A stretch of DNA of 64,000 nucleotides from CBDCVY01 sp965223245 (GTDB taxonomy: Bacteria; Nitrospinota; Nitrospinia; Nitrospinales; Nitrospinaceae), in contig CBDCVY010000013.1 of assembly GCA_965223245.1 (NCBI GenBank), positions 3,286,001 to 3,350,000 on the forward strand. The letters run 5' to 3'. The notes under the pieces are model-generated. The model searched no databases, was not told where the DNA came from, and saw only the letters and a list, made by a program, of their open reading frames with translations. Below are positions 9,409 to 18,782 of the stretch, piece after piece; the stretch's first letter is position 1, and every line of letters begins with the position of its first letter. The position numbers were made by a program, and so were the translations under genes.

Positions 9409-10029
9409 TTAACCTTTTTGGGATTTGTTTAATTTTTTTTCCATTTGCATTAATAAATCCGAAAAATTCTTTTTTTTAAGAATTCTTCGAAATTGCGAAC
9501 GTAAATTATTTCTCATACTCACACCATCTAAAATGACATCTAGAACTAACCAACGCTTATTTTTTTCATGAAGAACAAAGTCAATACCAATTTCTCCCTC
9601 TTCTTCATGCATCACCTGTAATGGAACCACGGCTTTCCCATTTTTTGTTTCACTGGTTCCGTATTCTATTTTCAATTTTTTAAAAAATTTTGCTGAATTG
9701 GGGAACGCCACATGCATGAATAATCCTCTTAATAAGGAAGTAAATTTCTTTTGGTCAGCAACACTTCCTTTTTTCCAGTATTTTCCAAGCGATTTCTGGC
9801 TTATCTGAACCACATCTAAGTACTGAATTGCCTCCTCAAATATCTTTTTGTTGGCATTCACATCCTGTGGAGTAATATTTTCTACTTGGTGAGTCATTTT
9901 TATTTTATCAATAAGCCGATGAACCGAATCTTGTGGGCCTAATTGGGTTCCAAAAGCCGATTCACTGAAAATAATGAACAAAAATACAAAAAAATTTATT
10001 AAAATTGAGGCAAATCTAATTTGAGCCAT
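9409..10029 (-). CDS. mlaC: MlaC/Ttg2D-type periplasmic phospholipid-binding protein
   Basis: 206-aa exported protein: a signal peptide with hydrophobic core at about residues 7-22 ends near SAFG. The mature part has the MlaC pattern: an N-terminal helical region, then FTSLLRGLF, a lysine-rich middle and the strand W-L-V-L-D-V-I-L-D-G-V-S followed by R..F. MlaC shuttles phospholipids between the inner and outer membrane with MlaFEDB and MlaA. No mla partners are in this window, so the gene is isolated here; it may alternatively serve a hopanoid or other Ttg2-like transporter. Confidence 0.8.
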   Translation of the reverse strand: MAQIRFASILINFFVFLFIIFSESAFGTQLGPQDSVHRLIDKIKMTHQVENITPQDVNANKKIFEEAIQYLDVVQISQKSLGKYWKKGSVADQKKFTSLLRGLFMHVAFPNSAKFFKKLKIEYGTSETKNGKAVVPLQVMHEEEGEIGIDFVLHEKNKRWLVLDVILDGVSMRNNLRSQFRRILKKKNFSDLLMQMEKKLNKSQKG

Positions 10030-10129
10030 TGGGGTTCGCTGTTTTTATAGATTGATGAATTCTATATTATACCGGAATTCTTAAATGAATTTTAAAGTGA
10101 ATATTAGAAGTAACTTTTCCTAAAATATC

Positions 10130-10918
10130 ATGATTAGAACTGGATTGGATAAACATAAAACCACTTTTTTCATTAGTTTCTTTCAAATAGGAGTTTTGGT
10201 TTTTACCCTATTGATTTGGATCCAATCGAGTCTAGCAGAAACCTCTGAAAAAAAATTTTCCTGTCATTTTTATAAGGGTGAAGATTCTGTCCGTCAACTA
10301 CAGGTGAGAGAAGAAATACTTTTAAAGGAAGGTCATCCTTTCCCGGGAAAAATTTATCAGGATTATTGTGAATTAGCACATATTAATTATCGTTTGTCAA
10401 AAAAAGAAGGTTTACCAAAAAAACAATTATTAGAACGCTGTATTGATTTTTCTCAAAAATCTATTGATAAAAATTCTAAATCCGGACTGAGTTATTTTTT
10501 AAAAGGTTTATGCTTAGGTAAATTAGGAGAAATGAAAGGAATTTGGGCCAGTCTCCAAATCATTAATCCTTTTAAAGAAAATATGAAAAAGGCTATGCTG
10601 TTGTCACCAAGAGTAGATCAAGGGGGTCCACATCGTGCTCTTGGAAAAATGTATTATGAGCTTCCTTTTTTTTTGGGAGGAAGTATTTCGAAATCTATTT
10701 ATCATTTGGAACAAGCGGTCACCTTAGGACCCCACTATTGGGAAAACCATTATTTTCTCGGACAATCTTATATTAAAAAAGGTCGATATCAAGACGCACG
10801 ACAGTCATTAACAAAAGCTAAAAACCTCCACCAAAGCGACAACAACTCTTACAAAAAAAATACACAATTGGCTGAAATAAACGGTCTAATAAAAAGTATC
10901 GAACCCCACATTCAATAA
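10130..10918 (+). CDS. Exported TPR-like protein, possibly TRAP-transporter T-component (TatT) type
   Basis: 262 aa with an N-terminal hydrophobic segment (about residues 15-34, ending LAETS) that looks like a signal peptide. The rest is helical with TPR spacing. A central stretch GGPHRALGKMYYELPFFLGG, with AVTLGPHYWENHYFLGQSYIKKGRY after it, recalls the T-component (TatT) family of periplasmic helical-repeat proteins. This assignment is from remembered pattern only. It is divergent from mlaC and sits 10 bp before recN. Confidence 0.55.
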   Translation: MIRTGLDKHKTTFFISFFQIGVLVFTLLIWIQSSLAETSEKKFSCHFYKGEDSVRQLQVREEILLKEGHPFPGKIYQDYCELAHINYRLSKKEGLPKKQLLERCIDFSQKSIDKNSKSGLSYFLKGLCLGKLGEMKGIWASLQIINPFKENMKKAMLLSPRVDQGGPHRALGKMYYELPFFLGGSISKSIYHLEQAVTLGPHYWENHYFLGQSYIKKGRYQDARQSLTKAKNLHQSDNNSYKKNTQLAEINGLIKSIEPHIQ

Positions 10919-10928
10919 AAATTTCAAA

Positions 10929-12620
10929 ATGATTCAAGAATTAAGAATCGAAAACTTCGCAATAATTGATAACCTCACTGTCAACTTCAGCCAAGGGCTC
11001 AATGTATTAACTGGAGAAACGGGAGCAGGTAAATCCATTATTATGGATGCATTAAATTTAATTTTAGGAGGTAGAGCTGATACCGACCTAATTCGATCAT
11101 CGAAGGACACTGCATCTGTCCAAGCATCAATCAGCATCACTAACCCTAAAACTGCAGAGATGATCCATGATCTCGGAATGGAAGTTGAAGATGAAACCAT
11201 ATTTATAAAACGGACAGTTTCATCTAAAGGAAAAAACCGAACTCTTTTAAACAATACAAATTTAACAGTTTCTACACTTGCTAAAATTGGTGAGCGTCTT
11301 GTTGATATTCATGGGCAACACGATCATCAAACTCTATTGTATCCTGAATATCATGGGGATATTTTAGATGCTTACGGAAATCTTCAAGATCAACGAGACC
11401 AATACAGGGATCATTTTAATCAGTATCAAAAAAAATTGCAGACATTAAATCAAATATTAAAACACCAGGGAGATCTTTTACAAAGACAGGATTCATTGAA
11501 TTTTCAAATTCAAGAAATTGATCAAGCAAGCCTGCAACAAGATGAAGAGGATCTTTTAAGAACTGAAAAAAATAAGATGCAAAATGCTGAACAACTAAAT
11601 GATTCTTTACGAAATGCTTTAGGTTTACTAGTAGAATCCGAAGGGGCCATCCTTGAACAATTAGGTCGTGTCCAAAATGATTTAAATCGCTTAATTGATC
11701 TAGATCCAAAGTTAAGCTCTCAATCGCAAAGAGGTGAAAATGCTTACTATGAAATTGAAGAACTGGTTGAAGAGTTAAGAGACTATGAGAGAGGAATTGA
11801 ATTTAGTCCGGAACGATTAGAGGAAATTGATGATAGACTAGCCGAAATTAATGGACTAAAAAGAAAATATGGCAATAGTGTATCCATTATTCTGGAATAT
11901 CGAGAGCAAATTGGAGAAGAGTTAAAAACTCTTACCCAAGGCGAGGAATCTTTGGATATCCTCAACAAAGAAATTCAAGAGTTTGAAGAAGAGCTTTCTA
12001 AGCTGGCAATAAACCTGGCTAAAAAACGAGAGTCAATTGCCAAGGAATTTAAATCAGTAGTAGAAAAAGAGTTAAAAGATTTGAGCATGAAACACGTCCA
12101 ATTTGGAGTCAGGTTTGATTATCCCGAAGATCCAAGTGGATTTACAATTTTTAATAAAACCAAAATAAAAGCCCATGAAAAAGGAATTGGGTACTCCGAG
12201 TTTTTATTTTCCCCTAATCCTGGAGAAGACCTTCGCCCTTTAGCTAAAATTGCCTCTGGCGGGGAATTATCCAGAGTCATGTTGGCATTAAAAACAATAT
12301 TAAACAATCAAGATTTAGTGCCTGTAATGGTTTTTGATGAAGTGGACTCTGGCATCAGCGGAAAAGTAGCTGAAAAGGTAGGACAAAAATTAAAATCAAT
12401 TGCCAACAACAAACAAGTGTTTTGCATTACCCATCTCCCACAAATTGCAGGTTTCGCCAACACGCATTTTCGAGTAGAAAAAAAGATTTCAGGAAAACGA
12501 ACTCAAACCGTTATTACCGAGCTCAATATGGAGGAGCGTGTTGAAGAAATTGCGCGTATGTCCAGCGGGGAGAATATAACCGAAACTACCCTTCAATATG
12601 CGCGAGAAATGATTAAATAA
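10929..12620 (+). CDS. recN: DNA repair protein RecN
   Basis: SMC-like ATPase acting in recombinational repair of double-strand breaks. Walker A GETGAGKS is at residues 29-36. Long coiled-coil arms fill about 150-380 with no hinge domain. The ABC signature ASGGELSRV and Walker B VFDEVDSGISG lie near residues 443-478, with a D-loop and H-loop (CITHLPQIA) following. The 563-aa length is normal. It starts 10 bp after the upstream TPR-like gene and is followed 6 bp later by another TPR gene, so the three probably share a transcript. Confidence 0.96.
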   Translation: MIQELRIENFAIIDNLTVNFSQGLNVLTGETGAGKSIIMDALNLILGGRADTDLIRSSKDTASVQASISITNPKTAEMIHDLGMEVEDETIFIKRTVSSKGKNRTLLNNTNLTVSTLAKIGERLVDIHGQHDHQTLLYPEYHGDILDAYGNLQDQRDQYRDHFNQYQKKLQTLNQILKHQGDLLQRQDSLNFQIQEIDQASLQQDEEDLLRTEKNKMQNAEQLNDSLRNALGLLVESEGAILEQLGRVQNDLNRLIDLDPKLSSQSQRGENAYYEIEELVEELRDYERGIEFSPERLEEIDDRLAEINGLKRKYGNSVSIILEYREQIGEELKTLTQGEESLDILNKEIQEFEEELSKLAINLAKKRESIAKEFKSVVEKELKDLSMKHVQFGVRFDYPEDPSGFTIFNKTKIKAHEKGIGYSEFLFSPNPGEDLRPLAKIASGGELSRVMLALKTILNNQDLVPVMVFDEVDSGISGKVAEKVGQKLKSIANNKQVFCITHLPQIAGFANTHFRVEKKISGKRTQTVITELNMEERVEEIARMSSGENITETTLQYAREMIK

Positions 12621-12626
12621 AACTAT

Positions 12627-13529
12627 ATGCATTTTCTATTTTTTTATTTACTCAAATACCACCGTACTTTCTTTTTTGCTCTTACTATTCAAAGCATATT
12701 TTTTCCTGTAATCTTAGATGCAAAAACTATCAATCAAAACCAAAACTCCCAAACAAATTCTGTCACTAACCCCCTTCCTTTAAATAAAAAAAATGGTGGG
12801 CTAAAGGTATCAAACTCGAGGGCAGATGCATTGTTTTCTTTAAAAGTGGGGAAGCGGGCTTTGAAGGCAGGGCACCATGAGATAGCAATTCAACACTTTA
12901 AACGCGCTGTCCGCCTTTCACCAAAACTTGATTTAGCACATTATTTTTTAGGCGAAACTTATAGACTCACAGGAAAAAATAAGTTAGCTTTTAGCTCTTT
13001 ATCTTCATCGATAAAATTAAATTCCAATTTATGGGAAAGTCATTTTTCCATAGGTAAACTTTATGATCAAACTAGCAAACCTGAATTAGCCATACATCAT
13101 TTATCTAAAGCAGTGAAGATTAATCCGGACAACGTGGAGAGTCACTTATTGCTGGGTGCACTTTTGGATAATTTTCAAAATTTTGAGGGGGCGCTAAATC
13201 AGTACAAGAAAGTTGTAGAGCTCCGTCCGGATGCTTTTGAGGGTTGGTTTAATTTAGGTAGAAGTTATGGCCAATTAGGAAATTATAAAAATGCTGTTGA
13301 GGCCTTCCAAAAGTCTCAAAAATTAAATTCACAGCACGCTGATACCAGTTGGGGTTTGGGAATGGCTTATATTGGTTTGAATGAAAGGCAAAAAGCTATA
13401 GATTGGTTATTAAAAGCAGAAAAGCTTTTTAAAAATAATAATCAAAGCTACCGCGCCAAATTGGTTAAAAAACAACTCGAATTAATTAAAAAAGCAAATC
13501 TCATAAAAAATTTGCCCGAAAAAAAATAA
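12627..13529 (+). CDS. Exported or membrane-anchored TPR protein
   Basis: 300 aa. A hydrophobic N-terminus (about residues 14-31) is followed by a low-complexity Asn/Gln/Ser linker (35-60) and then at least five TPR units from about residue 65 to 275, with the recurring pattern of A-x-x-x-F/Y-L-G and P near the repeat end (for example AIQHFKRAVRLSPKLDLAHY and AIHHLSKAVKINPDN). TPR arrays are protein-protein scaffolds; no catalytic domain is visible. Co-directional with recN, 6 bp behind it. Confidence 0.75.
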   Translation: MHFLFFYLLKYHRTFFFALTIQSIFFPVILDAKTINQNQNSQTNSVTNPLPLNKKNGGLKVSNSRADALFSLKVGKRALKAGHHEIAIQHFKRAVRLSPKLDLAHYFLGETYRLTGKNKLAFSSLSSSIKLNSNLWESHFSIGKLYDQTSKPELAIHHLSKAVKINPDNVESHLLLGALLDNFQNFEGALNQYKKVVELRPDAFEGWFNLGRSYGQLGNYKNAVEAFQKSQKLNSQHADTSWGLGMAYIGLNERQKAIDWLLKAEKLFKNNNQSYRAKLVKKQLELIKKANLIKNLPEKK

Positions 13530-13539
13530 TAATTCTTTA

Positions 13540-14292
13540 CTATTTTGTTTCTCTTCCGGCTTGGTGTGCTACTGCTTCAGCTGCTTTTTTTGCCGCTTCA
13601 GGGTCACCGAGGTAATAATTTTTTATTGGCTTCAGTTCTTTGTCCAATTCATAAACCAAAGGGATCCCTGTAGGAATATTGAGCTCACTTATATCTTGAT
13701 CGCTAATACCATCTAAATGTTTCACTAATGCTCGCAAACTATTTCCATGAGCACAAATTAATACTCGTTTTCCGGATTTTATCGTGGGAACTATTTCATC
13801 CAACCAAAAAGGAAGGAAACGACTAATAGTTTCTTTTAAAGATTCTGTAAACGGAAGTTGATTTGGCTCAACGTTGGAATATCGAGGGTCTTTATGTGGC
13901 ACCCCTGCATCATTATCTTTTAATGGGGGAGGCGGAATATCAAAACTTCTACGCCAAATTTTGACTTGGTCGGTGCCATGTTTTTCCGCTGTTTCAGATT
14001 TATTTAGTCCTTGTAATGCCCCATAATGCCTTTCATTTAAACGCCAAGACCGGTGAACCGGAAGCCACATGAGATCCATTTTATCCAGGGTAATCCATAA
14101 TGTACGAATGGCACGTTTTAATACTGAAGTATAGGCAATATCAAATGATAGACCTGCATCTAGCATCAATTGTGCTCCTAATTTAGCTTCTTTCCGTCCT
14201 TGATCAGTTAAATCGACATCCACCCAACCTGTAAACCGATTCTCTAAATTCCAAATACTTTGCCCATGCCGCATTAAAACCAGTTTGTACAT
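13540..14292 (-). CDS. gpmA: 2,3-bisphosphoglycerate-dependent phosphoglycerate mutase
   Basis: Interconverts 3- and 2-phosphoglycerate in glycolysis and gluconeogenesis. The phosphohistidine RHG motif is at residues 8-10, the ERHYGALQGLNK segment starts at E87, and the second catalytic histidine is H182 in CAHGNSLRAL. Length 250 aa is typical of the dependent type. It is convergent with the TPR gene at its 3' side with a 10-bp gap. Confidence 0.96.
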   Translation of the reverse strand: MYKLVLMRHGQSIWNLENRFTGWVDVDLTDQGRKEAKLGAQLMLDAGLSFDIAYTSVLKRAIRTLWITLDKMDLMWLPVHRSWRLNERHYGALQGLNKSETAEKHGTDQVKIWRRSFDIPPPPLKDNDAGVPHKDPRYSNVEPNQLPFTESLKETISRFLPFWLDEIVPTIKSGKRVLICAHGNSLRALVKHLDGISDQDISELNIPTGIPLVYELDKELKPIKNYYLGDPEAAKKAAEAVAHQAGRETK

Positions 14293-14480
14293 TTTTATGA
14301 CCTCAGAAGTTTGTCCACCCCAAAAATAAGGTGTAATTTTAACTTATTCCCCCCTAAAAGGCGACAGATAAACATGCACCCCTATTGACCTTTAGAATTT
14401 GCATGCTTACCATAGAATTATAATACAGGTAAATTTTTTACATTTACTCTTACCATTTAAAAAGGGTGTTTTAGTTATTT

Positions 14481-15446
14481 ATGGCCGATTCGATTGCTCA
14501 ATATTTTAAACCCATTGATCATAATTTCCTGGATAAAGAATGGGAACAAGGTTTTGAGGTTTTTTATCAAGCGGGCTCAGGGGATAAAATCCAATATTTG
14601 AAATTTGCCGATTACACCCCCAACGAATATTCACGCCTTTACCAAATCATGGAAGAAAAAGATCGCCAAAACTTTTTTATCCATGAAAATGATTTATATA
14701 GATACTATAAGGAATTGGTATTAAAAAAATTAGACTTATATCTATATCAAGAAAACCCCGTTAAAGAAAAAACTAAAAGGATCTATTCTACAGCCCACAG
14801 AATTCTAAGTGATTATCTTGAAATAAAAACATCTGAAAAAATATTAACCTTGTTAGATAACCTTCCCCTAAGTTTGGTTGAGTTATTTAATGAGAATCCC
14901 GTTTCTTTTCCTGAACTACATAGTATTGCCAATAAAGAAGGTTTTATTCATACGCATTGTGTAAACGTAGGATTTTCTTGTTTATCCATGGGTTATGTTT
15001 TAAAACTTCCCGAAAAAGAATTATGCGATCTATTTTTAGGAGGTATGTTTTCTGACATAGGAAAAAAGTTTATTTCTCAAGAAGTTTTAGAAAAAAAAGG
15101 CCCGTTAGTGGATGATGATTTAAAAGCAATTCGAAAGCATTGTTCGTATGGAAGAAAAATATTAAATGACACTAAACGATATTCAGAAATTGTTTTAAGA
15201 ATGGTGGGGGAACATCATGAAAATTTTGATGGTACCGGATATCCGTTTGGCTACGCAGGTGAAAAGATTTCTTTTCATGGGCGAATTTGTAAAATAATGG
15301 ATGTGTTCAATGCACTCACCAGTAAACGATCTTACCGAGAACGTTTAAATCCGGTACAAGCTTTATCTATTATGAAAAATGATATGGTAGGACAATTTGA
15401 TCAAAACCTATTAATGACCTTCCTAAACTCACTGGCCCATAAATAA
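14481..15446 (+). CDS. HD-GYP domain protein with an altered HD motif
   Basis: 321 aa. The N-terminal ~120 residues match nothing I recognise. The HD-GYP domain covers about 140-320: H159, then SD at 191-192 where the family has HD, H220, H245-H246, the G-Y-P loop at 253-255 and D274. HD-GYP proteins are binuclear or trinuclear metal phosphodiesterases that hydrolyse c-di-GMP. Replacement of one metal-ligand histidine by Ser suggests weak or no hydrolase activity, or a sensor role (inference). The last 71 codons and the 3' flank are duplicated exactly downstream (15540-15850). The full-length copy itself is intact. Confidence 0.85.
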   Translation: MADSIAQYFKPIDHNFLDKEWEQGFEVFYQAGSGDKIQYLKFADYTPNEYSRLYQIMEEKDRQNFFIHENDLYRYYKELVLKKLDLYLYQENPVKEKTKRIYSTAHRILSDYLEIKTSEKILTLLDNLPLSLVELFNENPVSFPELHSIANKEGFIHTHCVNVGFSCLSMGYVLKLPEKELCDLFLGGMFSDIGKKFISQEVLEKKGPLVDDDLKAIRKHCSYGRKILNDTKRYSEIVLRMVGEHHENFDGTGYPFGYAGEKISFHGRICKIMDVFNALTSKRSYRERLNPVQALSIMKNDMVGQFDQNLLMTFLNSLAHK

Positions 15447-15850
15447 ATTTTCAACCCTTCGCATCTTTTTGTTCCATAAACATTCTACCCGTGCGCTCTT
15501 CTGGTTCACTAGACACTTCTTCAAAAAGCAATTGGCAAAATGGTACCGGATATCCGTTTGGCTACGCAGGTGAAAAGATTTCTTTTCATGGGCGAATTTG
15601 TAAAATAATGGATGTGTTCAATGCACTCACCAGTAAACGATCTTACCGAGAACGTTTAAATCCGGTACAAGCTTTATCTATTATGAAAAATGATATGGTA
15701 GGACAATTTGATCAAAACCTATTAATGACCTTCCTAAACTCACTGGCCCATAAATAAATTTTCAACCCTTCGCATCTTTTTGTTCCATAAACATTCTACC
15801 CGTGCGCTCTTCTGGTTCACTAGACACTTCTTCAAAAAGCAATTGGCAAA
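15229..15850. repeat. Exact 311-bp tandem duplication (two copies)
   Basis: Copy 1 is 15229-15539 and copy 2 is 15540-15850. I compared them line by line and see no difference; bases just outside the copies differ (15228 versus 15539, and 15540 versus 15851). The unit contains the last 71 codons of the HD-GYP gene plus the last ~89 bp of the convergent dcd gene. Perfect identity points to a very recent event or an assembly error. Confidence 0.95.
15540..15757 (+). pseudogene. Duplicated 3' fragment of the HD-GYP gene
   Basis: A second copy of codons ~251-321 of the HD-GYP gene, created by the 311-bp tandem duplication. It begins at the GTGYPFG loop, lacks all the metal-binding histidines and has no start of its own. 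An open frame runs in from the duplicated dcd antisense region (from about 15491), but that part is antisense to dcd and not homologous to HD-GYP. It is not expected to make a functional product. Confidence 0.85.
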
Positions 15851-16334
15851 TTCGAGTTTTTTCAGGAGTCGCTTCTAAAATAAACGGACCATGATTAAAT
15901 ATTTCTAAAGTTATTATTCCGAACCCAGTTCCACAATGGATCATTGGTGCTGTCATATGAACCACCAACCCTAGGCGCGCCAAACTGCTTTTTCCTTCAA
16001 CTCTCCCCGCCAAACGAGACCCTGCAGGAAATTGGACTTTTTCATAAGTGGAAGTTAAATATACTTGCTGGGGTTTAATTTGGTATCTTCCTGAATTATC
16101 TTTTGGGACTTCAATCAAATTTTCTTCAGAAAATTGAGGGTAATTATATTCTTCTAAATTGATTCGAAAAGGATCATGTTGTTTTGAGTTTAAGTCAGGG
16201 TTCCAAATCCACATAGGTTCCCCAATATGTAAATCGATCGAGGTCGTATCAATAGCATCTTTTGAAGGCGCAGGTTCAATCACAACCCGGGCTTCTTCTA
16301 ACGCTTTCTCAATATCTTTACCGCTCAAAATCAT
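15762..16334 (-). CDS. dcd: dCTP deaminase
   Basis: Deaminates dCTP to dUTP (or, in bifunctional forms, directly to dUMP) for thymidylate synthesis. 190 aa. GKSSLAR is at residues 114-120 and the catalytic Glu is E144 in ITLEIFN. The trimeric Dcd/Dut fold is expected. I cannot tell the mono- from the bifunctional form by eye. The gene overlaps the tlyA 3' end by 17 bp. Its last ~89 bp are repeated at 15451-15539 as part of the 311-bp duplication, but the gene itself is complete. Confidence 0.92.
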   Translation of the reverse strand: MILSGKDIEKALEEARVVIEPAPSKDAIDTTSIDLHIGEPMWIWNPDLNSKQHDPFRINLEEYNYPQFSEENLIEVPKDNSGRYQIKPQQVYLTSTYEKVQFPAGSRLAGRVEGKSSLARLGLVVHMTAPMIHCGTGFGIITLEIFNHGPFILEATPEKTRICQLLFEEVSSEPEERTGRMFMEQKDAKG

Positions 16335-17135
16335 GATTCAAAATCTCCTCAACCGTTTCAGGTAATACAGGTTTACCGTATTCTTTTGGTTTTGCGTGAA
16401 TTAAATACTCAATGTTTCCCTTTTGCCCTTTAATAGGGGACTGAGTCCATCCGCAAACAATCCAGTCGCTAGATTCAATAAAATTATATATATCCGTTAA
16501 GACTTTTTTATGCTTACTCCTACTTAAAATGACACCTTTATTTTCTACTTCGTCTTTTCCAACTTCAAATTGAGGTTTCACCAATCCAACTAAATCACTT
16601 TTTTGATGGAGTAATTTAAAAACGGAAGGCAAAATCAGTTTCAACGAAATAAACGAAACATCAATCACAGTCAAATCTATAGCGTTGTGATTAATATCAT
16701 TAGAATCTAAATACCTGGCGTTTTTACGGTCCAAAACAACTACTCGACTATCAGACTGAATTTTCCAATCTAACTGACCGTAACCCACATCTACAGAATA
16801 AACCTTTTTACCTCCATGTTGAAGTAAACAATCAGTAAATCCCCCAGTAGATGCCCCTATATCAAGAATTGTCTTATTTGATGGGTCGATTCGAAAGGTG
16901 TTGAGAGCATGCTCTAATTTTAGGCCACCCCGGCTTACATAAGGATTAGAGTCCTCGAGAAATGTGAGTTCAATAGATTCATCAACGAGCCTTCCGGGCT
17001 TATCTAAAGTAAGATCACCCAGTCTGACTCGGCCAGCTAATATTAAGCTTTGTGCTCTTTCACGGGACGGAACAATTTTTTTTTTACTAGGAGTTGGTCA
17101 AGGCGGATTTTTTTATTCTTCGGGTTCTTCGTCAT
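16318..17135 (-). pseudogene. tlyA: TlyA-family rRNA methyltransferase / hemolysin, frameshifted in a 10-A run
   Basis: Conceptual product of about 272 aa: an S4 RNA-binding domain (KKIRLDQLLV at the start, then SRERAQSLILAGRV) followed by an FtsJ-like SAM methyltransferase (LDIGASTGGFTDCLL, SVDVGYGQLDW). The ATG at 17133-17135 lies inside the end of xseB. After LLV the frame breaks at the homopolymer 17076-17085 (ten A on the coding strand). With eleven A the reading is V-K-K-K-I-V-P-S-R-E, which aligns perfectly with the family. A downstream GTG at 16788 opens only the truncated C-terminal 156 aa. Either a sequencing indel, a true lesion, or slippage-dependent expression. TlyA methylates 16S/23S rRNA in some species. 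Confidence 0.85.
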
Positions 17136-17361
17136 TATCTTCTACTGGAAACAATTCTGCAATTAGTTCCCCTTTTTTATTTTTTGTAAGCATTTCAATT
17201 TTCTTTTCAGCCTCGTTCAATTTTTTTGAACAGACTCTAGACATTTTTATTCCTTCCTCAAAAATTTGAAGAGACTTATCAATATCCAATTCCCCCTTTT
17301 CTAACTCATTAACTATACTTTCTAACCTTCGCATTGCAGTTTCAAATTTTACTTCTGCCAT
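17113..17361 (-). CDS. xseB: Exodeoxyribonuclease VII small subunit
   Basis: 82 aa. The typical XseB pattern is present: FETAMRRLESIVNELEKGELDIDKSLQIFEEG followed by a charged helix, here written in separate segments: FETAMRRLE, IVNELE, LDIDKSL, FEEG. It partners XseA in degrading single-stranded DNA. It lies 15 bp after xseA and overlaps the tlyA start by 23 bp, an arrangement (xseA-xseB-tlyA) found in many bacteria. Confidence 0.94.
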   Translation of the reverse strand: MAEVKFETAMRRLESIVNELEKGELDIDKSLQIFEEGIKMSRVCSKKLNEAEKKIEMLTKNKKGELIAELFPVEDNDEEPEE

Positions 17362-17376
17362 AGTAGATACTCCATA

Positions 17377-18756
17377 TTACTCAAAAGTTTCGTCAACTGT
17401 GCAGTTCAATTTTCCCTTGGACAATCTTATTTCCAAAGAATCTGCTTTCTTAATTGTTTGACTTGTTTTAATAACTTTACCGGTTTTTTTGTTTATAGTA
17501 ATACTATACCCCCTATCCAAAACAGAAAGCGGGCTCAGAGAGTTTAAGTTTTGTGCTAATCCTTCAAATTGCTTTTGTGCTAATTTAATTTGAGATTGCA
17601 TTTTCTGAACCATTCTATGGTTCAAGTCTATTTGTCTTTCTTTCCAATGAATTAAGTTTTTTTCGGGAGTGGCTTGAAGCAATTGATGAATCATATTTTT
17701 AAACTTTTGCTTCTGTATCACCAACCCCTGGTCCAGTCCCCGAAACAATCTTTGAGAAAGTTCATCTAACCGTTGGGAAGATGTCTCTAAAATTTGATGC
17801 GGTTCGCGGAAAAATCTACGGTCCATTAAATAACGCAGTTGGTCTCTGTAGTCGTCAATCATCCCCAATACATTTTCTAAAGATTGAATTGTTAATGCTG
17901 CCAAATCTTCTTCTATATCTTCAAGTAGAGGAACTGCCAATTCAATGGCTGCGGAAGGTGTAGGAGCACGTAGATCTGCCACAAAGTCCGAAATAGTGTA
18001 ATCAATTTCATGACCGATTGCAGAAACTACCGGCAATCGAGATTGATAAATGGCTCTAGCCACAATTTCTTCATTAAAAGCCCATAGATCTTCAATAGAC
18101 CCTCCCCCTCGGCCAATAATTATTAAATCTAAATCCTTTTGCTGATTCATTTCTTGAATTGCATTGGCAATTTCTTCGGCAGCACCTTGGCCTTGGACTT
18201 TAACCGGATTTAATAAAACAGAAACTTTTGAATTTCTTCTATTGAGAACATTAATCATGTCTCGAATAGCTGCTCCAGTGGGTGAGGTGACTATTCCTAT
18301 TTTCCAAGGATATTCAGGAAGTTCTTTCTTTTTTTCTTCATCAAATAAACCTTCCTTCGAAAGTTTTTCCTTTAATTGTTCAAACGCTTTTTGTAAAGCT
18401 CCCAGGCCACGCGGTTCCATAGATTCCACGATCACCTGATAATCTCCTCGCGCCTCATACACGGTGACGCGCCCTAACATTACTACCTGGTCTCCATCTT
18501 GAGGAGTGAATTTCAAACCTGATTTTTGATTCCGAAATAAAACGCAACGAATTTGGGCATTATTGTCTTTCAAAATAAAATAAGCATGTTGGGAAGCTGC
18601 AACTCGAAAGTTAGATATCTCTCCCTCAATCCATACCGTTTCAAAGGCAGCTTCTAAAATCGCTTTTACGTCACGCGTGACTTCAGAAACAGAGTAAACA
18701 TGAAATTCCTCTTCATCTTGGGTGGGACTTTGTGTAGTTAAGTTTTTTGTAGGCAT
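17377..18756 (-). CDS. xseA: Exodeoxyribonuclease VII large subunit
   Basis: 459 aa. An N-terminal OB-fold (about residues 18-115) is followed by the catalytic domain with GRGGGSIEDLW at 215-225, GHE at 248-250 and the ADLRAPTPSAA motif at about 260-270. Long coiled-coil helices (about 290-400) and a C-terminal segment with LSPLSVLDRGYSI complete the family architecture. XseA with several XseB subunits degrades single-stranded DNA from both ends. Confidence 0.96.
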   Translation of the reverse strand: MPTKNLTTQSPTQDEEEFHVYSVSEVTRDVKAILEAAFETVWIEGEISNFRVAASQHAYFILKDNNAQIRCVLFRNQKSGLKFTPQDGDQVVMLGRVTVYEARGDYQVIVESMEPRGLGALQKAFEQLKEKLSKEGLFDEEKKKELPEYPWKIGIVTSPTGAAIRDMINVLNRRNSKVSVLLNPVKVQGQGAAEEIANAIQEMNQQKDLDLIIIGRGGGSIEDLWAFNEEIVARAIYQSRLPVVSAIGHEIDYTISDFVADLRAPTPSAAIELAVPLLEDIEEDLAALTIQSLENVLGMIDDYRDQLRYLMDRRFFREPHQILETSSQRLDELSQRLFRGLDQGLVIQKQKFKNMIHQLLQATPEKNLIHWKERQIDLNHRMVQKMQSQIKLAQKQFEGLAQNLNSLSPLSVLDRGYSITINKKTGKVIKTSQTIKKADSLEIRLSKGKLNCTVDETFE

Positions 18757-18782
18757 TGAAATAAAAGATTAAACTTTTACGA

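Noticed and set aside
15491..15757. An open frame of ~88 codons that looks like a short HD-GYP gene
   Set aside because: It is the duplicated 3' fragment of the upstream gene; its first part is antisense to the dcd copy and has no start signal of its own.
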